The notes beneath the pieces are model-generated. The model was not told where the DNA came from. It saw only the letters and a list, made by a program, of their open reading frames with translations, and searched no databases. Shown one piece after another: positions 1-7,592 of a stretch of DNA of 64,000 nucleotides. Position 1 is the first letter of the stretch. Every line of letters begins with the position of its first letter. Source of the stretch: Aeromicrobium sp. Root236 (GTDB lineage Bacteria; Actinomycetota; Actinomycetes; Propionibacteriales; Nocardioidaceae); assembly GCF_001428805.1 (NCBI RefSeq), contig NZ_LMIS01000001.1:2983075-3047074 (forward strand). The letters run 5' to 3'. Made by a program: the position numbers and the translations under genes.

Positions 1-519
1 GACTACCGCGACGTCACCGAGACCGAGTTCGACGCGATCAGCTCGATCGGCCTCACCGAGCACATCGGCGTCCGCAACTACCCGGCGTACTTCGGGTTCC
101 TCCACGACCACCTCAAGGTCGGCGGCCGGCTGCTCAACCACTGCATCACGCGGCCGCACAACAAGACCATGTCGACCGGTGCGTTCATCGACCGCTACGT
201 GTTCCCCGACGGCGAGCTGACCGGCGTCGGCCGCATCACCGTCGCGGCGCAGGATGCCGGGCTCGAGGTGCGCCACGTCGAGAACCTCCGCGAGCACTAC
301 GCGATGACCCTCAAGGGCTGGTGCGACAACCTCGTCGACAACTGGGACGAGGCGCTGGGCGAGGTCAGCATCGGCCGCGCCAAGGTCTGGGGCATCTACA
401 TGGCCGGCTCGCGGCTCGCCTTCGAGCGCAACGAGATCGAGCTGCACCACGTCCTCGCGGTCAAGACCGACGCGCAGGGCAACGCCGACTGGCCGTTGCG
501 GCCGACCTGGGGCAGCTGA
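1..519 (+). CDS. Cyclopropane-fatty-acyl-phospholipid synthase, C-terminal part
   Basis: The gene is cut by the left window edge; 172 residues and the stop are visible, reading in frame from base 1. The visible part contains IGLTEHIG, then NYPAYFGFLHDHLKVGGRLLNHCITRP, FIDRYVFPDGEL, and LREHYAMTLKGWCDNLVDNW, all typical of the C-terminal half of the SAM-dependent CFA synthase family (methyl transfer to unsaturated acyl chains of membrane phospholipids). The N-terminal SAM-binding glycine loop lies outside the window. Related mycolic acid methyltransferases share this fold, but the wording of the C-terminus fits CFA synthase better. A strong hairpin follows the stop. Confidence 0.88.
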   Translation, partial: DYRDVTETEFDAISSIGLTEHIGVRNYPAYFGFLHDHLKVGGRLLNHCITRPHNKTMSTGAFIDRYVFPDGELTGVGRITVAAQDAGLEVRHVENLREHYAMTLKGWCDNLVDNWDEALGEVSIGRAKVWGIYMAGSRLAFERNEIELHHVLAVKTDAQGNADWPLRPTWGS

Positions 520-535
520 GCACCCACCAACGACA

Positions 536-567
536 ACCGGCCCTGACGCGAGAGCGTCAGGGCCGGT
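536..567. terminator. Bidirectional hairpin terminator between convergent genes
   Basis: A perfect 13-bp stem (536-548 pairing with 555-567, inner part GGCCCTGACG/CGTCAGGGCC) with a 6-base loop CGAGAG sits 17 bases after the CFA synthase stop and 13 bases before the stop of the convergent dehydrogenase. There is no clear T-tract, as is common in actinobacteria. Its position suits termination from both sides. Confidence 0.75.
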
Positions 568-579
568 CGTGCGTGCGGG

Positions 580-1839
580 TCAGAGGCGAGCGACCTTGGG
601 ATCGTCCGTCGCGCCCTTGGTGTCGAACAGGCACTTGGCCGCCGAGGCGATCTCGTCGAGGTCGTACTGCTTGTGGTTCTGCAGCAGGACCGACACGTCG
701 GCCGAGCGGAGCGCCTCGTCGAGGTCGTCGGCCCGGGTCACGCTGACCCCGTTGGGCGTCCAGGTCTCGACGTGCGGGTCGTGGAACACGAGGTTGGCGC
801 CCTTGTCGAGCAGCAGCTGCGCGAGCGCGGTCGCGGGCGACTCGCGCTGGTCGGCGATGTTGGGCTTGTAGGTCACGCCGAGCAGCAGGATCGTCGATCC
901 GCGCAGCGCCTTGCCCTCGTCGTTGAGCAGGTCGATGACGCGCTCGACGACGTACGCCGGCATCTGCAGGTTGATCGATTGCGCCAGCTCGACGAACTGG
1001 AACGGCCGGCCGAGGGTCGCGCGCACCTTGTAGGACAGGTAGTTGGGGTCGATCGGGATGCAGTGCCCGCCGACGCCGGGGCCGGGGAAGAAGGCCTGGA
1101 AGCCGAACGGCTTGGTCGCCGCGTTGCGGATGACCTCCCACAGGTCGATGTCCATCTCGTGGCAGAACTGCGCCATCTCGTTGACCAGCGCGATGTTGAT
1201 GTGCCGGTAGGTGTTCTCCAGCAGCTTGGTCATCTCGGCCTCGCGCGTGCCCTTGGAGGGGATCACGGTCTCGATGAAGCGGCCGTAGAACGCTGCGGCG
1301 ACCTCGGTCGACTCCGGCGTGTGACCGCCGACCACCTTGGGCGTGTTGGCGATGCCGTACGTCGGGTTGCCCGGGTCGACGCGCTCGGGGCTGAAGGCGA
1401 GGTGGAAGTCGACGCCGGCGACGAGGCCGGTCTTCTCCAGGATCGGGCGGACGACCTCGTCGGTCGTGCCGGGGTAGGTCGTCGACTCGAGGACCACGAG
1501 GTGCTGGCTGCGGAGCTGGCGCGAGATCGTCGTGGTGGCGGCGATGACCGCACCCAGGTCGGGCTCACCCTCGACCGAGAGCGGGGTCGGCACGCAGATG
1601 ACGATCGCGTCGGCCTCCGCGAGGATGGCCTCGTCAGTCGTCGCGGTGAAGCCGAGCGAGATCATCTCGGCGATGTCGGCATCGGTCAGGTCGTCGATGT
1701 GGCTCGTGCCGCTGTTGAGCGACTCGACCATCGCACCGTTGACGTCGAATCCGGCGACGCGGAGCCCGGAGCGAGAAGCCTGCTGGGCGAGCGGAAGCCC
1801 GACGTAGCCGAGGCCGATGATTGCCATGTCGATGGACAA
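580..1839 (-). CDS. UDP-GlcNAc/UDP-ManNAc 6-dehydrogenase (WbpA/WecC type)
   Basis: A 419-residue NAD-dependent nucleotide-sugar dehydrogenase that oxidises C6 of a UDP-N-acetylhexosamine to the uronic acid. The N-terminal Rossmann motif IGLGYVGLP is at residues 8-16, the ICVPTP strand near 81-86, and the catalytic cysteine is C260 in GPGVGGHCIPIDP, the form seen in WbpA/WecC proteins rather than Ugd. The start is TTG at 1839, because AAGGA lies 7 bases upstream; the in-frame ATG at 1827 has no such site. It runs in the same direction as ugd, 92 bp downstream of it. With a WecB-type epimerase 8 kb away, UDP-ManNAcA is a plausible product, but sequence alone does not separate GlcNAc from ManNAc specificity. 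Confidence 0.85.
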   Translation of the reverse strand: MSIDMAIIGLGYVGLPLAQQASRSGLRVAGFDVNGAMVESLNSGTSHIDDLTDADIAEMISLGFTATTDEAILAEADAIVICVPTPLSVEGEPDLGAVIAATTTISRQLRSQHLVVLESTTYPGTTDEVVRPILEKTGLVAGVDFHLAFSPERVDPGNPTYGIANTPKVVGGHTPESTEVAAAFYGRFIETVIPSKGTREAEMTKLLENTYRHINIALVNEMAQFCHEMDIDLWEVIRNAATKPFGFQAFFPGPGVGGHCIPIDPNYLSYKVRATLGRPFQFVELAQSINLQMPAYVVERVIDLLNDEGKALRGSTILLLGVTYKPNIADQRESPATALAQLLLDKGANLVFHDPHVETWTPNGVSVTRADDLDEALRSADVSVLLQNHKQYDLDEIASAAKCLFDTKGATDDPKVARL

Positions 1840-1931
1840 GGTCGTTTCCTTCAGGTGGGGTGCGTGGTGCCTGCCGAAGATTACCGCAGCGGGTCACAGG
1901 GACTGAAATTCACGGCAATGCCCAGTCGGCG

Positions 1932-3254
1932 TCAGTGCTTGCCGCGGCCGAGCGCCCGGTAGGTCCAGCCGGCCGCGCGCCAGGCCGCCGGGTCGAGCGC
2001 ATTGCGTCCGTCGAGGATCCTCCGGGAGTCGACCAGCGCGCCGAGGGCGGTGGGGTCGAGGTCGACGAACTCCTGCCACTCGGTGAGCAGGAGGACCAGC
2101 TCGGCGCCCGCGACGGCGTCCTCGGCCGACGGGGCGAACGTGAGCTGGGGCTGCCGCGCCTTGGCGTTGGCGTTGGCCTCGGGATCGGTCACGACGACGT
2201 GCGCGCCGAGCTCGTCGAGGCTCGCGGCCACGTCGAGCGCCGGTGAGTCGCGGATGTCGTCGCTGTTGGGCTTGAACGAGGCGCCGAGCACGGCGATGCG
2301 GCGGCCCGAGACCGAGCCACCGAGCTCGTCCTGCGCCAGCGCGACCATGCGCTCACGCCGGCGGGCGTTGATCGCGTCGACCTCGCGCAGGAAGCTGAGG
2401 GCCTGGTCGACGCCGAGCTCGTCGGCCCGCGCCATGAACGCGCGGATGTCCTTGGGCAGGCACCCGCCGCCGAACCCCAGGCCGGCGTTGAGGAAGCGTC
2501 GTCCGATGCGGGCGTCGTGGCCGATCGCGTCGGCGAGCTGGGTGACGTCGGCGCCCGTGGCCTCGCACAGCTCGGCCATCGCGTTGATGAACGAGATCTT
2601 GGTCGCGAGGAACGAGTTCGCGGCGACCTTGACGAGCTGTGCCGTGGCGTAGTCGGTCACGATGCGTGGCGTGCCGTCGGCGAGCGGAGCCGCGTAGACC
2701 TCGTCGAGCACCTGTGTGGCGCGTTCGCCGGCCGGGCCGTCGGGCACGCCGTAGACGACCCGGTCGGGGTGGAGCGTGTCCTTGACCGCGAAGCCCTCTC
2801 TGAGGAACTCGGGGTTCCACACGAGCGTCGCCGACTGGGGAGCCGCAGCGAGCTGCTCGGCGAGGCGCTCGGCCGTGCCGACCGGGACCGTCGACTTGCC
2901 GACGACCAGGTCGCCGTCGTTGAGGTGGGGGAGCAGGGCCGTGAAGGCGGCGTCGACGTACGTCATGTCGGCCGCGTCGCTGCCGGCGGTCTGCGGGGTG
3001 CCCACGCAGACGAAGTGGACGGTGGCGCCCTGGACTGACGCGGGGTCGGTCGAGAAGGACAGGCGTCCGGTGGCCATGGCCTCGGAGAGCAGGGCGGGAA
3101 GGCCGGGCTCGAAGAACGGCGCCTCGCCGCGCTGGAGCGCGTCGATCTTGGCGGTGTCGACGTCGAAGCCGGTCACGTCGTGGCCGAGCGTGGCCATGCA
3201 AGCCGCGTGGACGGCACCGAGGTAGCCGCAGCCGATGACGGAGATGTGCACCAA
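1932..3254 (-). CDS. ugd: UDP-glucose 6-dehydrogenase
   Basis: A 440-residue protein of usual length for bacterial UDP-glucose dehydrogenase, which makes UDP-glucuronate in two NAD-dependent steps. It has the N-terminal dinucleotide motif ISVIGCGYLGAVHA, the FVCVGTP strand, NPEFLREG, and the catalytic cysteine C265 in GLGFGGGCLPKD. The first codons are TTG GTG, so the start is either 3254 or 3251; no strong ribosome site decides it. It is divergent from the acyltransferase and followed on the same strand by a second nucleotide-sugar dehydrogenase, so two uronic acid precursors are probably made for the same polymer locus. Confidence 0.9.
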   Translation of the reverse strand: MVHISVIGCGYLGAVHAACMATLGHDVTGFDVDTAKIDALQRGEAPFFEPGLPALLSEAMATGRLSFSTDPASVQGATVHFVCVGTPQTAGSDAADMTYVDAAFTALLPHLNDGDLVVGKSTVPVGTAERLAEQLAAAPQSATLVWNPEFLREGFAVKDTLHPDRVVYGVPDGPAGERATQVLDEVYAAPLADGTPRIVTDYATAQLVKVAANSFLATKISFINAMAELCEATGADVTQLADAIGHDARIGRRFLNAGLGFGGGCLPKDIRAFMARADELGVDQALSFLREVDAINARRRERMVALAQDELGGSVSGRRIAVLGASFKPNSDDIRDSPALDVAASLDELGAHVVVTDPEANANAKARQPQLTFAPSAEDAVAGAELVLLLTEWQEFVDLDPTALGALVDSRRILDGRNALDPAAWRAAGWTYRALGRGKH

Positions 3255-3301
3255 TGGAGGCTACCAACCGTGGCCGGGGCCTCGAGGGCGCGTCGCCCCG
3301 C

Positions 3302-3321
3302 GCCGTGACGGCGGTCACGGC
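3302..3321. promoter_or_regulatory. Perfect 8-4-8 inverted repeat in a divergent promoter region
   Basis: GCCGTGAC (3302-3309), GGCG, GTCACGGC (3314-3321) form a perfect inverted repeat between ugd (leftward) and the acyltransferase (rightward). It could be an operator shared by both genes or an RNA hairpin in the acyltransferase leader. No regulator gene is adjacent. Confidence 0.35.
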
Positions 3322-3467
3322 CCTCGCACGCGCCAGACGGCGGGCTGGTGGGCATCGGGTAGCCTGACCGAGGCCCTTTCGCTGGCGTGGCAGTGTCCGT
3401 CGAGGCGAAACGCGGCCCGCCCGGCACGCCACCGCCCCGACCGTTCCCGAGCCCAGAGGATCGACGC

Positions 3468-5573
3468 ATGACGACCGCTCTGCACCGTTCCAGTGGCACG
3501 GAGCTGACGAAGCCCGACCACGGCCGGATGCTGCGGCTCGACATCGAGGGCATCCGCACGATCGCCGTCGGGTCGGTGCTGGTCGGTCACGCCGGGGTCT
3601 CGTGGTTCGCGGGTGGCTTCGTCGGCGTCGACGTCTTCTTCGTGCTGTCCGGGTTCCTCATCACCGGGCTGCTGGCCCGCGAGGTCTCGCGGACCGGCCG
3701 CGTACGCATCGGCAACTTCTGGGCCCGTCGCATGAAGCGCTTGCTGCCGGCCTCGGCCACGGTGCTCCTGTTCTCGGCGATCGTCACGTACGTCTACCTG
3801 CCCATCACCCAGCGCCCGGACTTCGGCGGCGACATCAAGGCCGCTGCGCTCTACGTCGTCAACTGGCGCCTCGCCGCCCGAGGCGTCGACTACCTCGCCG
3901 AGGACATCGGCCAGTCGCCCGTGCAGCACTACTGGTCGCTCGCGGTCGAGGAGCAGTTCTACCTGGTCTGGCCGCTGCTGATGCTCGCGATCGGCGTCCT
4001 GGCGGCCAAGCGGTGGAAGCAGGGCGCGTTCGTCGCCCTCGGCGTGATCACGGTGGCGTCGTTCGTGTGGTCGGTGGCGCAGACCGCCAGCACCCCCGCG
4101 ACGGCCTACTTCGTGTCGACGACGCGCGTCTGGGAGCTGGGCCTCGGCGCCCTCCTGGCCTTGGCATCGGCACGGGTCGCACGGTTGCCGTCCGTCCTGC
4201 TCGCTGCGGGCGGCTGGCTGGGCCTGGCCCTCATCGCGTACGCCGTGCTGGTCTTCGACAGCAGCACGACCTGGCCCGGGGCCAATGCCTTGGTGCCCAC
4301 GGTCGGTGCGGCGCTCGTGATCGCCAGCGGCATCACCCGGACGCCTAGGTCGCCGCAGCGACTGCTGAGCCTGCCGCCGATGGTGTGGATCGGCGGGCTC
4401 TCCTACTCGATCTACCTGTGGCACTGGCCGATCCTGGTCGCCGCGCAGGCCAAGTTCCCCGACATGCAGGTCCGCTGGGCCGTGCTCCTGATGATCGCGT
4501 CGATCGTGCCGTCCTGGCTCTGCCACCGCTACATCGAGAACCCGGTGCGCTTCGGGACGTTCTTCAAGCCCACCGGCCGGGCGCTGGCCCTGGGCGCCGC
4601 GCTGACCGCTGCCGGCGTGCTCGTCAGCATCGGCCTGAGCGCATCGGCCGAGAGCGGCCTGCACGAGGCGACCGTCGCACAGGCTCCCGGTGCCGCGGCC
4701 CTCACCGATCCGGGCAACAAGGACGTGGTCTGGAGCGACCTCACGCACGTCGACCGGATGCGGCCGCTCCCGGTCGACGCCGGCAACGACCGGCCGCCGC
4801 TCTACACCGAGGAGCCCGACTGCCAGGTGCGCGACGGGATCTCCGAGCCCAAGCTCTGCGAGTTCGGCGACACGTCGTCGAACAAGGTCGTCGCGATCGT
4901 CGGCGACTCGAAGATGGTCCAGTGGGAGACCGCTCTCAACGACCTGGGCAAGCGCGAGGGCTGGAAGGTCGTGACGATCACCAAGTCGGCCTGCCCCTTC
5001 ACCGACACGATGGTCACGACCGGCGGCAAGCTCTGGAGCGACTGCCGCGCCTGGGGCAAGGCGGCGCTCAAGAAGATCCTCGAGCTCAAGCCGGACCTCG
5101 TGCTGACCTCGCACGGTCGTGCCGCCGCGATTCCCGTCGGCGGCTCGGTCTCGACGCGTCCCACCATCGAGGCGATGGCCGACGGCATGGCCCGCTACTG
5201 GAAGACCATCACGGATGCCGGCATCCCGTTGATCGCGATGCTCGACAACCCCAACCCGACCGGCGGCCCGGTCTATGAGTGCGTGGCCCAGAACCTCGAT
5301 CACCTCGACCGTTGCGCGTTCGACAAGGCCAAGGGCATCTCGGGCTCGGGCGCGCCCACGGCGCTGGCCGCCATGAAGCAGGTCCCCGCGGTCAAGACCC
5401 TCGACATGCGCGACCTGGTCTGCCCCGACAAGGATCGCTGCGCGCCGATCATCGGCAACGTGCTCGTCTACCGGCAGGGTTCGCACATCACGCGGTCCTA
5501 CATCGACAGCATGGAGCCGCAGCTGGCGGAGCGCCTCTACAAGGCGACGTCCGGGGCGTTCGGCGCCCGCTGA
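3468..5573 (+). CDS. Membrane acyltransferase with C-terminal SGNH domain (OafA/YrhL-like)
   Basis: A 701-residue protein. Residues ~20-380 form an acyltransferase_3 membrane domain of about ten helices, with LDIEGIRTIAV, GGFVGVDVFFVLSGFLIT and HYWSLAVEEQFYLVWP. A linker helix and then an extracytoplasmic SGNH domain follow, with the block I serine in VAIVGDSKM. Proteins of this architecture O-acetylate cell-surface glycans. The expected C-terminal DxxH-like dyad reads YRQGSHITRSY, so Gln stands where Asp is usual. The start is ATG 3468 because AGAGGA lies 7 bases upstream; an upstream GTG at 3387 in the same frame lacks this. The 3' end overlaps the convergent next gene by 37 bp. Confidence 0.88.
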   Translation: MTTALHRSSGTELTKPDHGRMLRLDIEGIRTIAVGSVLVGHAGVSWFAGGFVGVDVFFVLSGFLITGLLAREVSRTGRVRIGNFWARRMKRLLPASATVLLFSAIVTYVYLPITQRPDFGGDIKAAALYVVNWRLAARGVDYLAEDIGQSPVQHYWSLAVEEQFYLVWPLLMLAIGVLAAKRWKQGAFVALGVITVASFVWSVAQTASTPATAYFVSTTRVWELGLGALLALASARVARLPSVLLAAGGWLGLALIAYAVLVFDSSTTWPGANALVPTVGAALVIASGITRTPRSPQRLLSLPPMVWIGGLSYSIYLWHWPILVAAQAKFPDMQVRWAVLLMIASIVPSWLCHRYIENPVRFGTFFKPTGRALALGAALTAAGVLVSIGLSASAESGLHEATVAQAPGAAALTDPGNKDVVWSDLTHVDRMRPLPVDAGNDRPPLYTEEPDCQVRDGISEPKLCEFGDTSSNKVVAIVGDSKMVQWETALNDLGKREGWKVVTITKSACPFTDTMVTTGGKLWSDCRAWGKAALKKILELKPDLVLTSHGRAAAIPVGGSVSTRPTIEAMADGMARYWKTITDAGIPLIAMLDNPNPTGGPVYECVAQNLDHLDRCAFDKAKGISGSGAPTALAAMKQVPAVKTLDMRDLVCPDKDRCAPIIGNVLVYRQGSHITRSYIDSMEPQLAERLYKATSGAFGAR

Positions 5574-7237
5574 TCTCCCCGCTGGGTGAGGGCCTCGATG
5601 GCCTCGACCGTACGCCGTGAGTTGTCACGGTCCCGGTGGGTGAACGTACGCTCCGCGCGTGCGTCGTAGTCGGGCTCGCGGCTGCAGTCACGGTCCAGGT
5701 AGTGCGCGATCGCGTCGATCGTCGCCTCGAGGTCGTGGACGACCGGCCCGAAGCCGTCGCGCTCGACGTCGAACCAGGACGGCGCGGCGTGCCGCTCGCG
5801 GTACTCCTCCTCGTCGAACTGCGCGTACACCACGGGGGTGCCCAGGTAGGCGACGTCGAACTGCACCGACGAGTGGTCGGTGACCAGCAGGTCGCACGCG
5901 CGGAGCACGTCCTGGATGTCGGCCGCGGCACCGTCGAGCACCTCGACGCGGGAGCTCGCCACGGGTGCGTCCGCGAGGTGGTCGCGGAGGTTGTAGTGCG
6001 GCAGGAGCTGCAGCCGGTGATCGTGCTCGTCGAGCAGGTGCAGCAGCCGGGGGCTGGTCAGGAGGTCGACGACGAAGCGCTGATAGGTCGATCCCTCGAA
6101 GGGGACGCTGCCCTTGGCGGATCCGCTGAAGAGCTTCGGGGCGAGGTAGAGGCGCCACGTCGGCATGAACAGGATGGTCCGGCTGCGGGGCGCGGGCACG
6201 AGCGCGTCGTAGCGGGGGAGTCCGGTCTCGACGACCTGGCGGTCGTAGCCCGAGGTCTCGCGGGCCGCAGCGGTCTCGCCCGGCGTGGCGGTGAGGTAGA
6301 GGTCGTAGCCGCCGATCCGCCGGCGGAGCTCCGTGGTGTTGAGGTTGATGCCGTGCTTGAGGTAGACCCTGAACGCGCCGGTCCGCCACGCGAGGCCTCG
6401 CACGTACGCGGTGGGATCCCACTGCCGCGGCAGCATGTGCTTGATCGAGTACGCGTTGGCGAGCACCTCGGCGTGCAGCATCAGGACGCGATGCCGCCAC
6501 GAGGAGTGTGCGACGACCCGGCCCAGCGCGGCGACGCGAACGCGCTGGTCGCTCGCCGGATCGATGACGTAGTAGGCGCGCACGTCCGGCCGCTCCCGAC
6601 ACACGTGGGCGAAGGCGTGGAAGCCGTTGTCGCGGGCGGTGTCGGCGCGCTCGCCGAACAGCCATATCGGACCTCGAGGGACGAGCGGGCGGGTGACGAA
6701 CCGGGCGATGCGCGCCCGCGCGAACGGTCGGCGCCGGACCAGGTCGCCGAGGTCACGGCGCGCCATGGCCCACCGGGTCGCACCTGTGCGCCCGGCGACC
6801 AGCTCGGTGCGGTCGTCGCGGGTCGGCACGCCCTGGATGCTGCGGACACCGGACACCAGTGGACGGGACGACGCCACCATGCCGTCGGACGCCATGGCCG
6901 GCACCTCGACGGCGGGCTCGTGCGACGAGACGACCTCGAGTGTCGGGTACGTGCTGCCGTCGGGGATGTCGCTGACCGGCACCTCGGCGGTGAACCCGGT
7001 CCACCGCCGCGCCCCGTTCTCGAACCGTGCGGCGGGCACGGTGTCCACGGTCAGGCGGCGACGGCCCGAAGCGTCGGCCAGGTGCAGACGTACGACGTCG
7101 TCGGCGGGGTGCGCGCCCTCGGCCGCGTCGCGTCGGCAGGTCCCCGTCACGTGCAGGCGCGTGCCGTCCACTGACAGCTCAAGACCGTGGATGCTCGCCG
7201 CGACCGGTCGGGAGGTCGCTGGACCGGCGGGGCTCAT
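5537..7237 (-). CDS. CDP-glycerol glycerophosphotransferase family protein (TagF-like)
   Basis: A 566-residue protein. The C-terminal ~370 residues match the TagB/TagF family: KHGINLNTT, YDLYLTATPGETAAARE, the FMPTWRLY strand, and the conserved DLLVTDHSSVQFDVAYLGTPVVYAQFD block with the family's active-site DHSS. These enzymes transfer glycerol-phosphate or ribitol-phosphate units onto teichoic-acid-like polymers. The first ~130 residues look like a separate beta-rich domain. It is the last gene of a leftward operon with the 110-residue membrane protein and the GT2 gene. Its stop lies 37 bp inside the convergent acyltransferase gene. The donor substrate is not visible from sequence. Confidence 0.82.
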   Translation of the reverse strand: MSPAGPATSRPVAASIHGLELSVDGTRLHVTGTCRRDAAEGAHPADDVVRLHLADASGRRRLTVDTVPAARFENGARRWTGFTAEVPVSDIPDGSTYPTLEVVSSHEPAVEVPAMASDGMVASSRPLVSGVRSIQGVPTRDDRTELVAGRTGATRWAMARRDLGDLVRRRPFARARIARFVTRPLVPRGPIWLFGERADTARDNGFHAFAHVCRERPDVRAYYVIDPASDQRVRVAALGRVVAHSSWRHRVLMLHAEVLANAYSIKHMLPRQWDPTAYVRGLAWRTGAFRVYLKHGINLNTTELRRRIGGYDLYLTATPGETAAARETSGYDRQVVETGLPRYDALVPAPRSRTILFMPTWRLYLAPKLFSGSAKGSVPFEGSTYQRFVVDLLTSPRLLHLLDEHDHRLQLLPHYNLRDHLADAPVASSRVEVLDGAAADIQDVLRACDLLVTDHSSVQFDVAYLGTPVVYAQFDEEEYRERHAAPSWFDVERDGFGPVVHDLEATIDAIAHYLDRDCSREPDYDARAERTFTHRDRDNSRRTVEAIEALTQRGDQRAPNAPDVAL

Positions 7238-7259
7238 CGCCGAGTCGTCGCCTGTCCCG

Positions 7260-7592
7260 TCATCGCTGCTCGGCCGCGTCGTCGCGGGCCGACAACAGGG
7301 CGTGACGGGTGCGGGCGAGGTCGGCCAGCTGTCGTGCGCTGGCCTGGTCGAGGCGCTGGGCGAGGCGCTGCTCCAGCCCGGCTGTCGCCAGGTGGTGCGC
7401 CACGCCCATCAGGACGACGCCCGCCTGGATGAGCAGAACGGCGGCGAGCGCCAACCCGTGGTGATCGGTGAGGACCGCCACGAGACCGATGACAACCAGC
7501 GCCGCTGAGGCAACCGCCGTCGGCAGGACGAGTCGGGCGACGACCGCGGGAAGTCGCGCCAGCAGATCCGCACGCGTCGTCGACTTCGTCAT
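7260..7592 (-). CDS. Small two-helix membrane protein, unknown function
   Basis: A 110-residue protein with two hydrophobic helices (about residues 16-42 and 46-68) followed by a charged, alanine- and arginine-rich tail that could form a coiled coil. The start ATG overlaps the stop of the GT2 gene (ATGA), and the TagF-like gene follows after 22 bp, so it is cotranscribed with and probably serves the polymer locus. I do not recognise a family. Confidence 0.65.
   Translation of the reverse strand: MTKSTTRADLLARLPAVVARLVLPTAVASAALVVIGLVAVLTDHHGLALAAVLLIQAGVVLMGVAHHLATAGLEQRLAQRLDQASARQLADLARTRHALLSARDDAAEQR

Noticed and set aside
3315..5486. A 723-codon open frame antisense to the acyltransferase, and similar long antisense frames elsewhere (for example 8099-10195, 12630-14507, 17373-20819, 37354-40164, 55294-57804)
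   Set aside because: High GC keeps the other frames open; their translations are low-complexity Arg/Gly/Asp-rich with no domain, and each faces a gene with clear family motifs.
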